A DNA stretch of 64,000 nt from Nannobrachium achirus (Eukaryota; Chordata; Actinopteri; Myctophiformes; Myctophidae). Under the pieces are notes generated by a model. It made no database searches, was not told the DNA's origin, and saw only the letters and a list, made by a program, of their open reading frames with translations. Shown piece after piece: positions 25,410-35,477 of the stretch (the stretch's first letter is position 1; each line of letters begins with the position of its first letter). The stretch is taken from positions 35,862,970 through 35,926,969 of the forward strand of contig OY997661.1 in assembly GCA_963921795.1 (NCBI GenBank), in the 5' to 3' direction. The position numbers and the translations under genes are program-made.

Positions 25410-25561
25410 ACTCGTGACTCGACTCGTGGACTCGTGACTCGAAGTTAAAGACTCGACGACCCGAGTCTCTACCCCCCAAACACTCCAGACTCGACTCGAC
25501 TCGAGATCTAAGACTCGTGACTCGGAATTGACTCGAGATCAAAGACTCTTTTACATCTCTG
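23513..25561. mobile_element. Large hAT-like element K (CAGAGATG termini, about 2 kb)
   Basis: It starts cagagatggggactcgag and ends gactcttttacatctctg. Both ends are rich in gactcg/cgagtc motifs in either orientation over about 150 bp, a pattern known from fish hAT elements. The flanking 8-mers ttcacaag and ttcagtta do not match, so one end may have been altered. The 1.7-kb interior is large enough to descend from an autonomous copy. A 134-codon frame at 24914-25318 contains GWLWDYFINKESRR, weakly like the start of a BED-finger region, and passes a gtgagt donor-like site at 25229. No intact transposase. Confidence 0.6.
25372..25404. repeat. (AT)n tract
   Basis: AT dinucleotide run inside K. 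Confidence 0.93.
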
Positions 25562-26088
25562 TTCAGTTATTCCAGTCAGCCAATCGCATTCCTTTCCTCT
25601 CTGCAGCTCCGCAACGAACGTCATCTTGAAACCAGAAAATCAAATCACTCACTGTTGTTGACTTCTGGTGCGTCGGCAGGGTATTAAAGTGGAGCTACTG
25701 TACATCATCGGATCGTGTCTGGACGGCGGCGGACAACGGTGGATTCAGACCCGGCCATTTAGAGCCACCATAACAACGCCACGGCACCGAGGTACTGTAC
25801 AGTTTAACGCTGGGGAGCGTCGGCCTTTTGAAGAGGACGCATGAGCTAAAAGGAGGCTGCACTCTTTTGTATTTTTTATGTTTACCAAACTTCCACACAG
25901 GTGGGTTTTAATGGTCGGTAACAGAAAAAGTCGCTCGTTAAGTTACAATTGTCATTGGGTAGCGGAGTAACGGAACAGATTAGTTTTTCAAGTCAGTAAC
26001 TAAAGTAACCTAACGAGTTAGTTACTTCAAAATGTAACAATACCTAACATAGCTGGGTAGAAAATAGTCAAAAATCATCAATTTCGTG

Positions 26089-26644
26089 CACTTGGTGAAA
26101 AGTTTTAGATTTTTGGTATGGTGTTAGGTATGGGTACAAGGTTTTCAAAAACCATCGCAAACAAGTTGGGCTCGCCCCCTAGTGGTCTGTTTGCAATGAA
26201 TCAAATATTAGATACGTCAGTATATGGTTCAAACCCCAAATAATTGATGAAAGAGATTTTTCAATGGATTCTGTTACTATTCGGTATGATAAACAACATA
26301 CTAAGAATTCAGGAAAAAATAACTACCGGAAAGGCACCATTTTCAAGATGGCGTCCACGATGGCTGCCGGGAGCTTAAAATGCCTATAAACTGGGTTTTA
26401 ATGTGTACAAATTCATAATAAATCTTCACTTGGTGAAGAGTTTTAGATTTTTGGTATGGTGTTAGGTATGGTTTTAAGGTTTTCAAAAACCATCGCAAAC
26501 AAGTTGGGCTCATCCCCTAGTGGTCTGTTTGCAATGAATTCAATAGTAGATCTGTCAGTATATGGTTCAAACCCCAAATAATTGATGAAAGAGATTTTTC
26601 AATGGATTCTGTTACTATTGGGTATGATAAACAACATACTAAAA
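26089..26644 (+). repeat. Direct repeat M, two units offset by 338 bp
   Basis: Copies of about 216 bp (26089-26304 and 26427-26644) start cacttggtgaa and end aaacaacatacta. They are nearly identical. Between them is a 120-bp spacer with tttcaagatggcg, a YY1-like motif. The 98-codon minus-strand frame at 26517-26813 has no recognised homology. Confidence 0.9.
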
Positions 26645-27020
26645 GCCAATAAGATCCATCTGTGCCATGGCCCGCCTCCCACTTCCTATGCCAGACACGG
26701 AGACAGACAGGGTTGGTCGGTCGACTACACACTAAGCTGTTTAGAGTGAGACGGAGTTCACCGCTCCAAAAAGTCATTTTGGGGGTGAACAACTCCTTTA
26801 AGTAAAGAAACATGGTGTCATACCCTGGGGTTCTGTTCTGTGGGCATGTAGAGGTTTCCTGAGAGGAGGGGGTGGGGGTGGGGGGGTCTGACCCTCTTTA
26901 ACTCACATCCTGTCAGACAGGAAGTCCATTTTGTGCAGGAAATGGACGTGATTGATTGTTCCCGCCGTTAAAACACTCAGCCGGGCCTGGGCTCTCTGAG
27001 CTGCCCGGAAACGGCAGGTG
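26645..27020. other. No gene; F-like end and G-rich run
   Basis: aaaaagtcattttgggggtgaac at about 26768-26790 is a fragment of the F end. A G-rich run lies at 26863-26886. Confidence 0.4.
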
Positions 27021-27054
27021 AGAGAAACGAGGCGATTGACACAATTTCGGAGTG

Positions 27055-27150
<96 letters not shown>
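27021..27150. repeat. Direct-repeat copy 1 plus (TG)n arrays
   Basis: A 35-bp unique block beginning agagaaacgaggcgattgac recurs exactly at 27441 (offset 420). TG arrays follow at 27051-27103 and 27111-27150, separated by aaccg. Confidence 0.93.
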
Positions 27151-27153
<3 letters not shown>

Positions 27154-27277
27154 CTCCCACAGGATACAGCCAAGAAGAACAGCAGGTGTTAGGAACAGGA
27201 AAAAAAAGAAATGAAAATGTTTGTATCAACGCTCGAGTAGCTTTGAACGCACCATGGGAGCTATTAATGAGCAATCT

Positions 27278-27314
27278 CCTCTCCTCTCCTCTCCTCTCCT
27301 CTCCTCTCCTCTCC
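27278..27314. repeat. Microsatellite (CTCCT)n
   Basis: Pentanucleotide array followed directly by a decayed hairpin remnant (tgcgacacattgtgagctatttt, 27319-27341). Confidence 0.93.
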
Positions 27315-27440
27315 TTGCAATGCGACACATTGTGAGCTATTTTCAAAAGATTCTTATACATTTTATACATTTGAATTAGATTATCTCTATATTGCAACAT
27401 TGATATTAATTAAGTAAACCGCTGCCTTTCAAAAAGGCAG

Positions 27441-27474
27441 AGAGAAACGAGGCGATTGACACAATTTCGGAGTG

Positions 27475-27546
<72 letters not shown>

Positions 27547-27576
27547 CGTGTGCGTGTGCGTGTGTGTGTGTGTGTG
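27441..27576. repeat. Direct-repeat copy 2 plus (TG)n array
   Basis: Starts with the same block as 27021 and runs into an interrupted TG/CG array to about 27576. Confidence 0.93.
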
Positions 27577-27876
27577 TTGGGGTCAGATTACTGCCAATAT
27601 TAATTCTGATCCCTCATTGGCTGTTGATGGTGACATCACCAAGAATGCCGGTCCCTGATTGGCTTCGGGCGTAAACACAAACACAGGATGCAACGTAAAG
27701 ACATGTTTTTTTCAAGGGTTTTCCCATTGGATGACAACCACAGACACAAGACATGACAGCAACACCGAACGCAGTACTTGCACACTCTGCTGGCGCAGGT
27801 AATAAATGCATCCATCTATCTAGGAGGCTTGAGCTGAAACTTTGCCCAAATATGGTTATTTATGATGACGCAATAA
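27577..27876. other. Upstream region of the klhdc3 copy; no ORF
   Basis: Two inverted CCAAT motifs (attggc) lie at 27616 and 27659. The remainder is not classified. Confidence 0.4.
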
Positions 27877-27922
27877 TGATGTCATAGATGACTGACCTCA
27901 TAGACGGGCATCCTATATAAAG
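27877..27922 (+). promoter_or_regulatory. Candidate promoter: CRE-like TGATGTCA and TATATAAAG
   Basis: TGATGTCA at 27877-27884 and TATATAAAG at 27914-27922 lie 85-125 bp upstream of the first ATG of the klhdc3 copy (28007). The spacing would suit a TATA-driven start near 27945 (inference). Similar tgatgtcat motifs occur in G elements, so this segment may be transposon-derived. No expression evidence is available. Confidence 0.35.
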
Positions 27923-28006
27923 GGTGGAGCACGTTATAAAACCACATTCATTCACAGAGGAAGACCAAAGGATTGGTTCTTATTCAGAGTGTTGCAGGTG
28001 AGTCAA

Positions 28007-29018
28007 ATGTTGCAATGGAAGGTGAATCTGAGAGTACCGCCAAATAGTGGAGCTCTTCCGGCTACAGTGACTGTGGGGAACGAGCTGTACTCATTTGGAC
28101 GTTCACGTTACTATAGGAGTCACATCAAGGTGTACGTCTTCAACACAGTGTCTCTGAGATGGAGGACGCTGCCCCCAGTGGCAAAGAAGAGGAAGAGAGG
28201 AGAACGTCGAGAATGTCACCTTGAGGTTCCCTGCAGGCGCTGCTACCACACTGCTGTGCTGGTAGGAGATCTGGGGAGGTTGGACTGACACGGGTACCTG
28301 CAACATGCTTTATGCATTTGATGTCGACACCCACACGTGGTTAAAGCTCAGGGTTTCTGGGACTGTTCCGGAGGGGAGGTATGGGCACTCAGCCTGTGCC
28401 ATTCGGAACGTCATGTTTATCCATGGAGGAATACACCAGCCGACTCGATTAACTAATGACATCTACAAGTTGGACACCACCACAATGGTCTGGTCTTTAA
28501 TTAAAACCAGAGGCACTACAGCACCTGCTTCAGCATGGCACTCTGCCACCATCATCGGGACAAAGATGTTTGTATTTGGGGGCGGAGGGAACCAGAGGTG
28601 GTGGGACCACTGCTACGACACAATCAGAGTGTTTGACACAGAGACCGACTGCTGGCTGAAGACATCTTCTGCACAGCTTCTTCCAGAAGGACGCTGGAGT
28701 CATTCAGCCTTTAGCTACCATGGAGAGCTGTACATATTTCGTGCTGTGTACTCTAAGCCCGCCTTAATTGATCTATGGAAATTCAATCCAGAGACTTTGT
28801 CCTGGAAGGAGGTGAAGCCCAAATGGGAAGGCCTATTAAGGAACAGTGGTGGCTGCTGTTGCGTGATGGGAGATCCTATCTTTGGAAATTTCACCGATGG
28901 CGTTTTTATCTTAGAATCGAGTCCTAGTATGAAGACGTTATGCAAGCTAGCAGTTATTCAGTACAGTCTGGAACTGTCTGAACTCCCACATGACATCAGG
29001 TGGGAACTGGCAGCATGA
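28007..29018 (+). pseudogene. klhdc3: klhdc3 retrocopy (kelch domain-containing protein 3), frameshifted
   Basis: KLHDC3 (Peas) is a kelch beta-propeller protein, known as a Cullin-2 E3-ligase substrate receptor for C-terminal glycine degrons. Here the whole region is contiguous without introns, whereas the vertebrate parent is multi-exonic, so this is probably a retrocopy. The first frame starts MLQWKVNL (ATG 28007), contains VFNTVSLRW, and runs to a stop at 28286-28288. A small deletion near 28265-28275 shifts the frame. The second frame resumes about 28275 and reads LYAFDVDTHTW, VSGTVPEGRYGHSAC, NDIYKLDTTTMVW, HSATIIG..MFVFGG and LWKFNPETLSW. The C-terminus (28920-29015) keeps SMKTLCKLAV (BC box) and LPHDIRWEL (Cul2 box). 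Oddities: kelch GG pairs changed to GR and RA, loss of roughly 20 residues before the BC box, and an early stop (29016) made by a one-base shift. An A-rich tract at 29049-29067 may be the old poly(A) tail. Alternatively it is a rapidly evolving, spliced paralogue. Confidence 0.87.
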
Positions 29019-29139
29019 CTGATGGAACTCGAAGACTAAGTTAATATAAAAAAAAAACTAAAAAAAGATGGCAAACGCTCAGTGGAGCTCATATCACTGG
29101 AAGTTAATTAACAGTCTGTAATGGCGAGTTCCTCCTTTT

Positions 29140-29330
29140 TTCCGTAAAAAAAAAAAAAAAAGAAAAGAAAAAAACCCACGATTTTGTAACCCATTTCTTC
29201 ACCCAGTGCCAATTGCCTATTGTAATCCTGGGCTCTGCACGCCCTCTGCCAAACCTGGGGAGACAACGGACTGACCTCATGCTTCCTTCTATGCGCATGA
29301 GGAGTCCAGGTTGCTTCTTTTCACCTGGGT
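29140..29330. repeat. Dispersed repeat P, copy 1
   Basis: After a poly(A)-like tract (29147-29175), the segment tttgtaacccatttcttcac, tgccaattgcctat and ctgggctctgcacgccctc recurs inverted at 40725-40905. The part catgcttccttctatgcgc is also seen at 17580. Function unknown. Confidence 0.7.
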
Positions 29331-29624
29331 TCCTCATTCTTTGCAGTTCCCTGCTGGGGGGTCAGATGAAGGCGGGGCGACACAACACGCCTAAACCATA
29401 GACATAGAAAGCAGGGACATGCTGGGCCCCTGATTCAGCCCGGGAAAGAGTTGGAGAGGCCCTCATTGCGTGCTATAGAGAGAGATCTCTCTCTATAGCG
29501 CTGCTGCTACTCAAAGATTTGCCATTTCAGATCATGACAAGTGACAAGCCAGTGGGCCAATTACTGTACATGAGTTATATTTCGTCATTGTCGGGTGGAA
29601 ACCTTGTTTGTCCAAAGCCATTTC

Positions 29625-29860
29625 ATGCCCATATATGGAGATCTCTGTATCTGTCTGTCTGTGTCCCTTTATGCCCGTATATGGAGATCTTTGTGATTCT
29701 GCGTAAATTTTATGCCCATATATGCCATTTGCGTCCATTTTATGCCCATTTATGGAGATCTCTGTATCCGTCTGTCTGTGTCCCTTTATGCCCGTATATG
29801 GAGATCTTTGTGATTCTGCGTCCATTTTATGCCCATATATGCTATATATGGAGATATTCA
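29625..29860 (+). repeat. Tandem repeat, two units of 117 bp (tgcccatatatggagatc type)
   Basis: Units start at 29625 and 29742. Each contains atggagatctctgtat, ctgtctgtctgtgtcccttt and atggagatctttgtgattct. The module is the same as in G elements (4890, 59755). The 97-118 codon frames over it are repeat translations. Confidence 0.9.
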
Positions 29861-30195
29861 GAGATTTTTTGTTGACTCATGTGGCGTACGTGATGTCAGA
29901 GCCTTTTATGAAGTGATGTCACAATGAGTCAGAGCTTTCGCCGATTTCCTCCGGAACAGCCTGATGTCAACAATCAACCCCGCATAAGGAGATTCCGAAC
30001 GTTTCGCGCCGGTTCGGGAAAACCGCGCGTCGGGTCGGGTCGAGACCCGGCACTGCACTCCGTGCCGCGGCGGGGAACGCGCATGCCGAATATGAAGCCG
30101 GTGGGACGAACGGTTCTCGAGATACGCGGATTACAGACACACACACAGACAGACAGACAGACACACACGCAGAGACTTCTCGCATTTATAGATAG

Positions 30196-30427
30196 ATGAG
30201 TTATATTTCGTCATTGTCGGGTGGAAACCTTGTTTGTCCAAAACCGTTTTTTTTTTTTTGTATTTACCATTTAAAAATGATGTAAACTAGTGAAAAAAAC
30301 GCCTCGCACCGCGAGGCCTTTACGATGAAGCAGGGCTTTGCTTTGCGAAAACATGTATACATTTGAAACTTGGAGTTACGAGGTTTCTGCCCGACACAAC
30401 AGTGACGATTTACTTTGTTGGCCGCCC
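30196..30427 (+). mobile_element. Element D inside J, hairpin reduced to its tip
   Basis: The D ends gtcattgtcgggtggaaacc and ggtttctgcccgacac are present. At 30286-30325 the D context actagtgaaaa runs directly into acgcctcgcaccgcgaggc and then D sequence. The tip survives while both lower arms are gone. Confidence 0.8.
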
Positions 30428-30548
30428 AGCCCCCAAAATGGAACGAAGGCCGACATTTTATTTTTTTCCTAATGACTGGCCGGGAATGAACCGGCCGTTT
30501 GGGAGTTGTCCCGCTTTTTCCAATGGCCAGCACGTCCCTGATAGAAAG

Positions 30549-30910
30549 GTAGACGCTTCCATTGGCTCTGGGGCTTCATGCATCGCGGAACTGAGGGAAT
30601 CTGCAACGTTTCTACGTGAATCGTTTCCACGTGAATCGTTTCCACGTGCGTCACACATCCCGGAAAGGTTGTGCTTTGATTGGCCAGCAGTCACCATGGG
30701 AACCAAAGAGTTCAGTAACAGGGGTGGGACCCCGCCGCGGAAGGCTGTTGCTTAACGAATTTGACCGCTGCGGCGGTTACGTCATAGCAGCCGTATAGTC
30801 CCGCCTCGCAGTTGTAGAAACAGTCTGCTTAAACTGCCTATTGTCTCAGGAATGCTACTTTGCAGAGAGGTCGCTTACTCCTATGCGCAATGCCCAAAGA
30901 CAGGTAGTGT
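30549..30910. other. No gene; short direct repeat
   Basis: cgtgaatcgtttccacgtg is a short tandem at 30614-30645. A CCAAT-like tgattggcc is at 30677. No exon or element was recognised. Confidence 0.4.
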
Positions 30911-30912
30911 AT

Positions 30913-31068
30913 GCCAGTGATTCTCAACCTTTTCAGGCCGTGACCCCCGAAATAATCATGTTTTAACTGGGGGCCCGGCACCCTGACGAGCACTAAGAGT
31001 TGAGGAATTTTGTATAACACGGCGTTGCGAGGCCTTGTGAGCATGTAGATCTGCTATTTTCACAATTT
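30913..31068 (+). mobile_element. hAT-like I fragment with hairpin right half
   Basis: Starts cagtgattctcaacc. It contains the tip and right arm cgttgcgaggccttgtgagc and atgtagatctgctattttca (31022-31063). No right terminus was identified. Confidence 0.65.
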
Positions 31069-31690
31069 CTGCCTCTAATATTTGACAATTTGGCCCATGT
31101 TTAATGTAATTTCAGAGGTATTAACAAAATCAATAACCAAAGACAATGCATAACTATTTTTTCCAGGACCTTCCAGAACCCTTGATAAATTCCAAAACTT
31201 TTCCAGTACTGGAAGAATATTTTTCTAATTTCAAAATATTTCCAGGAATTTCATGACCGTGGGAACCCTGCTGGTGAGAGAGGCTGGCTCTGTCTTGGAG
31301 GCTACACTGGAGGTGGTGAAGGTTCTACCAGGGAAGGGCTCTATAGCAGAAAGGCTATGATGGGAATTGTCTGATCTGCTAGACCTGGATTGTAATTCCT
31401 AAATGTGAACTGTATCACTTTGGAGAGGATTCCTGCTGGAAACAAAGTATCCCATTCATTCAACCGGACAAACACCCTGATCCCAATGTACCGTTTTACA
31501 GTATGTTTGATCTTGTTTTGATCAAATGATGAAATCAGATCCAGTCTTTCTGTAAACCCTCTAACATAGGTGGTTTCACAAAATGTCCCAAAAAATAGAT
31601 AAACTTAATTTTGGGTAGTAGTACTCAAAGTGAACGTACTAAAATGTTTCTTTCCACCACTGCTCTCTCACAACACTATGATACAGGAAC
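31069..31690. other. No gene recognised
   Basis: AT-rich, unclassified. There are local gtggtttcacaaaatg and ttccag-rich stretches without coding character. Confidence 0.4.
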
Positions 31691-31691
31691 A

Positions 31692-31945
31692 CATCACTGT
31701 CGGGTGAAAACCTTGTATCTCCAAGTTTCAAATTTTTTCAAATGTTTTTTCGCGAAGTAAAGCCCTGCTTCATCAGACAAGGCCATCACACAAAGTTAGT
31801 GAAAACAGCAGATCTACAGGCACACAACGCCTCGCGGTGCGAGGCGTTGTGTGCTTGTAGATCGGCTGTTTTTAACACATTTTTTAAATGATGAATACAA
31901 AACAAACGGTTTCGGACATACAAGGTTTCCACCCGACAACGACGA
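31692..31945 (-). mobile_element. Element D, complete with perfect hairpin
   Basis: Ends catcactgtcgggtgaaaacc and ggtttccacccgacaacgac. The hairpin at 31801-31873 is nearly perfect: gatctacaggcacacaacgc and its inverse around the tip ctcgcggtgcgag. Confidence 0.9.
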
Positions 31946-32231
31946 CATACAGCTAGTGTTGACCTCCTTCCACCTCCCATGACCTTCCAGAGCGGTCACA
32001 TGTCGGCGCGACGTCGTATAGCCTGCCCACAAAGGAGTGGACATCAATGTGACCTTTGATCTGGAGACCGTTTGGTGACCGCTACGCTCCCCCCCGGTCT
32101 GGGAGTTTGTGACGGTCCTTGTTGTTTTCATGTCTCCCGGCTGGCGGGGCGGCCCGTCATTAGCGGCTGGACGCCGACCAGGAACAAAGCGATGCGATTG
32201 GACGCGGTCAGGGTGTTGGCCTGTCTTAAAC

Positions 32232-32740
32232 CAGGGGTGGGCAACTTTGATGATGGCGAGGGCCACTATATTTCCACCTTCACTCCAGAGGGCCACATTG
32301 CATATCACTACGTCCTACTTTGTCATTCAATTAGTATCTCATACAAAAGAAGCAAAAATAGCAGATCTACAAGCTCAAAACGCATTTTTTTTGCTTGTAG
32401 ATCAGCTATTTTTGCTTCTTTTGAATTGGAATCCTGGAATAATCTTTTGTTATTTTTTAATTGGAATCCTGAAATGTAACATTTTGATTTAATTTCAAAT
32501 GCATTTAGTTATATACTCATGTTAACCTTATGAAACTAAATACAAATACAATGGACATTAAAAAATACATTTTAATACTACTATAGTCATTACTAGACTG
32601 ACAGAATTAAAGCAGGTCATGCTTGGAATTGTAACAGCTGAAATCAATAATATATCAGTATTCAGGTATTAACCTGTGGGCCGCATTAAGTGAAGGTGAG
32701 GGCCGCATGTGGCCCCCGGGCCGCCAGTTGCCCATGTATG
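32232..32740 (+). mobile_element. hAT-like MITE N, TSD tcttaaac/tcttaaag
   Basis: 509 bp. The start caggggtgggcaacttt pairs with the end ggccgccagttgcccatg (the outermost 6 bases have diverged). The flanking 8-mers differ at one position. Both ends carry gagggccac / gtggccc blocks. The hairpin module at 32344-32423 has unusually long arms extending into caaaagaagcaaaaatagc, and its tip is replaced by a T-run. The 127-135 codon frames are repeat sequence. Confidence 0.88.
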
Positions 32741-32778
32741 TCTTAAAGAATCAAACCCCCCCTGCGTTTCATCTCTCA

Positions 32779-33215
32779 CTCTTAATGGAGAACTTTGTTT
32801 TTTTTACAGCAAGGGTTCGTATTTTAGATTAAAGAAAAGACGATATGACTTCAAATGTTTCTGTTTACTGCTTTCTTTCGTTTTAGCGATTTTGATTTCA
32901 GTGGGATGGAGGCATGCGTACAAGTGACTAAATATGTATTTTTAGACACAATAAGCCGCCGATTTATTTAATACCATTTACAGTAACACTACTAGCCCCC
33001 ATAATTTACATCTGCCCGTGAAAGATTGTGGTGCATCTTGGCAATGGGCTTATTGTACGCATGCCCCCAACCGCTGAAATCAACATAATTAAAATTGCTA
33101 AAAGCATAGAAAGCAGTAAATGAAAACATTTTAACACTCATCTTCTATTTTCTCTAATTAGAATTACATAATCTAAAATATGAGGACATATGTTGTAAAA
33201 AACACATTAACACAT
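32779..33215. mobile_element. Foldback element R, copy 1
   Basis: Inverted arms: aaagaaaagacgatatg.. tttactgctttcttt at the left against aaagcagtaaatgaaaaca.. catcttctattttctct at the right. Central ggcatgcgtacaag pairs with gtacgcatgccccc. Loop near 33000. A second copy is at 56235-56690. Confidence 0.85.
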
Positions 33216-33270
33216 TGGATTTTAACCACTAAAACCATTATTCCATGCTGTAGCCTTCATTGGCTATTCA

Positions 33271-33340
33271 AAAAGAGCAGATATGCAAGCTCTTAGTGCA
33301 TCACTGCGTGCTGCGCTAGGAGCTTGTAGATCTGCTATTG
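33271..33340. repeat. Hairpin module, free-standing
   Basis: agagcagatatgcaagctc and gagcttgtagatctgct flank a tip tagtgcatcactgcgtgctgcgcta. No host repeat family was recognised around it. Arms diverged, one mismatch each. Confidence 0.75.
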
Positions 33341-33377
33341 AAAAATACATTAGTAGAATTGGGTCCTGCAGGTCTTA

Positions 33378-33459
33378 AAGGAGTAGTTCACCTCCAAAAA
33401 TACTTATTTTCTATTAATGACACTCCCCTTAAAGCCTTGGATTCATATACTCTTTACCG
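33378..33459 (+). mobile_element. Foldback F left part, interrupted by A
   Basis: aaaggagtagttcacctcc, then ttctattaatgacactccc is the F end. F resumes after the A insertion (33895-33925, tattgtctcaggaatgcgac). The A element therefore jumped into a pre-existing F. Confidence 0.8.
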
Positions 33460-33894
33460 CAGGGACGTGCAGAGAATTGTCAGAGAGGCAGAGGCTGGAA
33501 TTTCCAAAAGGGCCTTTTGGTGGAAACACCGAAAATAGCAGACCTCCAAGCTCACAACGCGTTGCGATGTGACGTGTTGTGAGCTTGGAGGTCGGCTGTT
33601 TACGGTGTGTGAAACCACACGTCAATACTGCTGGTGATGTGGCATAATGGCATGTACAATATGAGAGGGCAATTCTTTCAACATAAGATGCTGCATTCAA
33701 GTTCAGGAGCGTTTTAACAAGGCAATTCTATTGAATGCTGCCTTCAGGTATGGCATGAAAAGGGGGCATTTTCGTTTCTTTCACCATAGTAAAAATTGCA
33801 TTTATGGTCTGGACTCTGGACAGGGCAGTTTTTACGGACAGATAAAAGGGCAGGGGCTCAAGCCCCCTTTGATGTCTATGTGTGCACGCGCCTG
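33460..33894 (+). mobile_element. hAT-type MITE A, complete, TSD ctttaccg
   Basis: 435 bp, ends cagggacgtgcagag and gtgcacgcgcctg. It is flanked by identical 8-mers ctttaccg (33452-33459 and 33895-33902). The hairpin at 33531-33601 has arms agacctccaagctcacaac and gttgtgagcttggaggtc with tip gcgttgcgatgtgacgt. This is the best reference copy for family A. Confidence 0.96.
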
Positions 33895-33925
33895 CTTTAC
33901 CGTATATTGTCTCAGGAATGCGACT

Positions 33926-34254
33926 AAAATAAACAAATATCCATGAACTCAGGGCTTCGTGGGGAGTGTAATTGACATAAATTAAGTCATCTTTTGGTGC
34001 GTGCGTGCGTGCCTGGGTGTTGACTGTGAGATGTTTTGAACAAACGTCTTTGGCGTTATTTATTGCACAGATTCTTGGCCTGGTGCAAATTAAACTCGCA
34101 TGACACCCAAGAATCAAACACAAGCCAAACAGTACTTGAAAAGCATTGTAAGAAAACAAGAAAACAACTTTACAGTTGGCTACGGAACACTTCTCGCCAG
34201 CCAGGGCAGGAAGGCCATGGGCCGTCGAAGCCCCTCAGTTTGGCCTTATGCCCC
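33926..34254. other. No gene recognised
   Basis: The frame at 34036-34338 (MNKRLWRYLLHRFLAWCKLN) has no recognised family and ends in D sequence. No convincing splice context. Confidence 0.35.
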
Positions 34255-34257
34255 TCA

Positions 34258-34352
34258 AAGAAATATATCGTCGTTGTCGGGTGGAAACCTTGTGTATGTC
34301 CAAAACCGTTTGTTTTGTATTCATCATTTTTAAAATGATTTAAACTAGTGAA
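34258..34352 (+). mobile_element. Element D, left half
   Basis: tcgtcgttgtcgggtggaaa to aaatgatttaaactagtgaa, breaking exactly where the hairpin module should begin. Confidence 0.8.
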
Positions 34353-34389
34353 TCGCGGATTCCTGGGGGGACTAATAAGGTGATAACAC

Positions 34390-34860
34390 GGTAACCGGTC
34401 ACGTCGCCAAAAATCCAACTCGCCAAATTGTCCACGCTCATTGGGAAGGCTTGTCAATGCTCCTGGATTTGCCAGGATGACTGGCAATTACATCTACTAT
34501 GTTAAATATTTTATGAGGGAGGACCCCCAGATGATAAGTCATTATTAAGGATGTCTTACTTTGCTTCAGTCATCAAATCTGTACACCTACATTTGTCTGA
34601 AATTGTACCCATGCTAGTAAAGCAAGCCTGATAAAAGTATCAAACATGCACACAATTCAACAGAACACAGGCAAATATATCTGTTAGGAAGTTTTGGGGG
34701 GAGGACCACCAGACCCCTGTTGGGGAGTTCCGCGCATCCCCTAAAAACAAATCTCCTGGATTCTCCTGGACTGACAGTCCAATGTTGACAACCCTGCTCA
34801 TTGGCGAGGTGTCCTAGCAAGTTGATTTGGCGAGTTGGATTTTTGGCGAAGTGACCTGTA
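34390..34860. mobile_element. Element X with long inverted ends
   Basis: The left end ggtcacgtcgccaaaaatcc, aactcgccaaat is the inverse of the right end atttggcgagttgg, atttttggcgaagtgacc (about 32 bp near-perfect). The interior has gctcctggattt / aatctcctggattctcctgg motifs. Non-coding. Superfamily unknown. Confidence 0.8.
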
Positions 34861-35477
34861 TTCTATAACACAGCTAGGTGAGTCTTTGTAACCTTTCTGG
34901 TGAAGTAACAGCTTTGGACATACAAGGTTTCCACCCCGACAGCTACAATAATGATCTAGCATGGAAACATTTTGTGTAAATGTCATAACATAGAAAGCGC
35001 ATAGGCTACACATCTGTGCACGCCTATCACAGACATTGCTGGAAACGTGAATAGCTCTTGGGAGTTCGTAAGGAATACTTTCCTTATCGGAGTTCCATAC
35101 GTTAGATACACATACAGTATATGATAACACAGTGTCAGATATGGACCATATGGTGTGTTTGTATGGTACTGTATGGCTCAAACCTCCTTTCCTCTTTTCT
35201 TTTTTTATACTTTATCCATTTTTGTGACATTTATGTTTGAAGGAGAGCAATTATACACACAAGTTGTGGCTTCCACTGGGTCACACACTCATCTTAAGGG
35301 CTATTTCCATTTGACACTGTGTGTGCGTGAGTGCGTGCGCGTTTGTGAGTGCATGTGGGGGAAAGGGGGTTGCACGGAAGCAGCAATTACGCCTTTTTAC
35401 GAGAGGCTAAATTTCCACCTCATTATTGCAGAAGGGCATTTAATGTGAGAGCAGGCTTCCCCATTACTTAATACACA

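Larger units (their letters stand above)
23251..26058. mobile_element. Element L (aacggcgtta type) containing element K
   Basis: The left part, agtgttgagtgtaac then actaacggcgttac, and the right part, ggagtaacggaacag then acgagttagttacttcaa, resemble the two halves of a common fish repeat with tandem taac motifs. The roughly 2-kb K element (23513-25561) and a 3' piece (25562-25910) of other sequence lie between them. The exact outer ends are uncertain. Confidence 0.55.
29412..30540 (-). mobile_element. hAT-type MITE J, second copy, TSD atagaaag, internally enlarged
   Basis: 1129 bp, ends cagggacatgctgggcc and ggccagcacgtccctg. It is flanked by identical 8-mers atagaaag (29404-29411 and 30541-30548). 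It is inverted relative to the 19972 copy. It carries D sequence, but a 47-bp stretch (atgagttatatttcgtcatt onward) is present twice, at 29570-29616 and 30196-30242. A 579-bp segment with G-like tandem units sits between the two. The D hairpin is reduced to its tip. Confidence 0.92.

Noticed and set aside
28120-28306. Minus-strand frames opposite the klhdc3 copy
   Set aside because: They mirror the kelch coding sequence and have no family character of their own.
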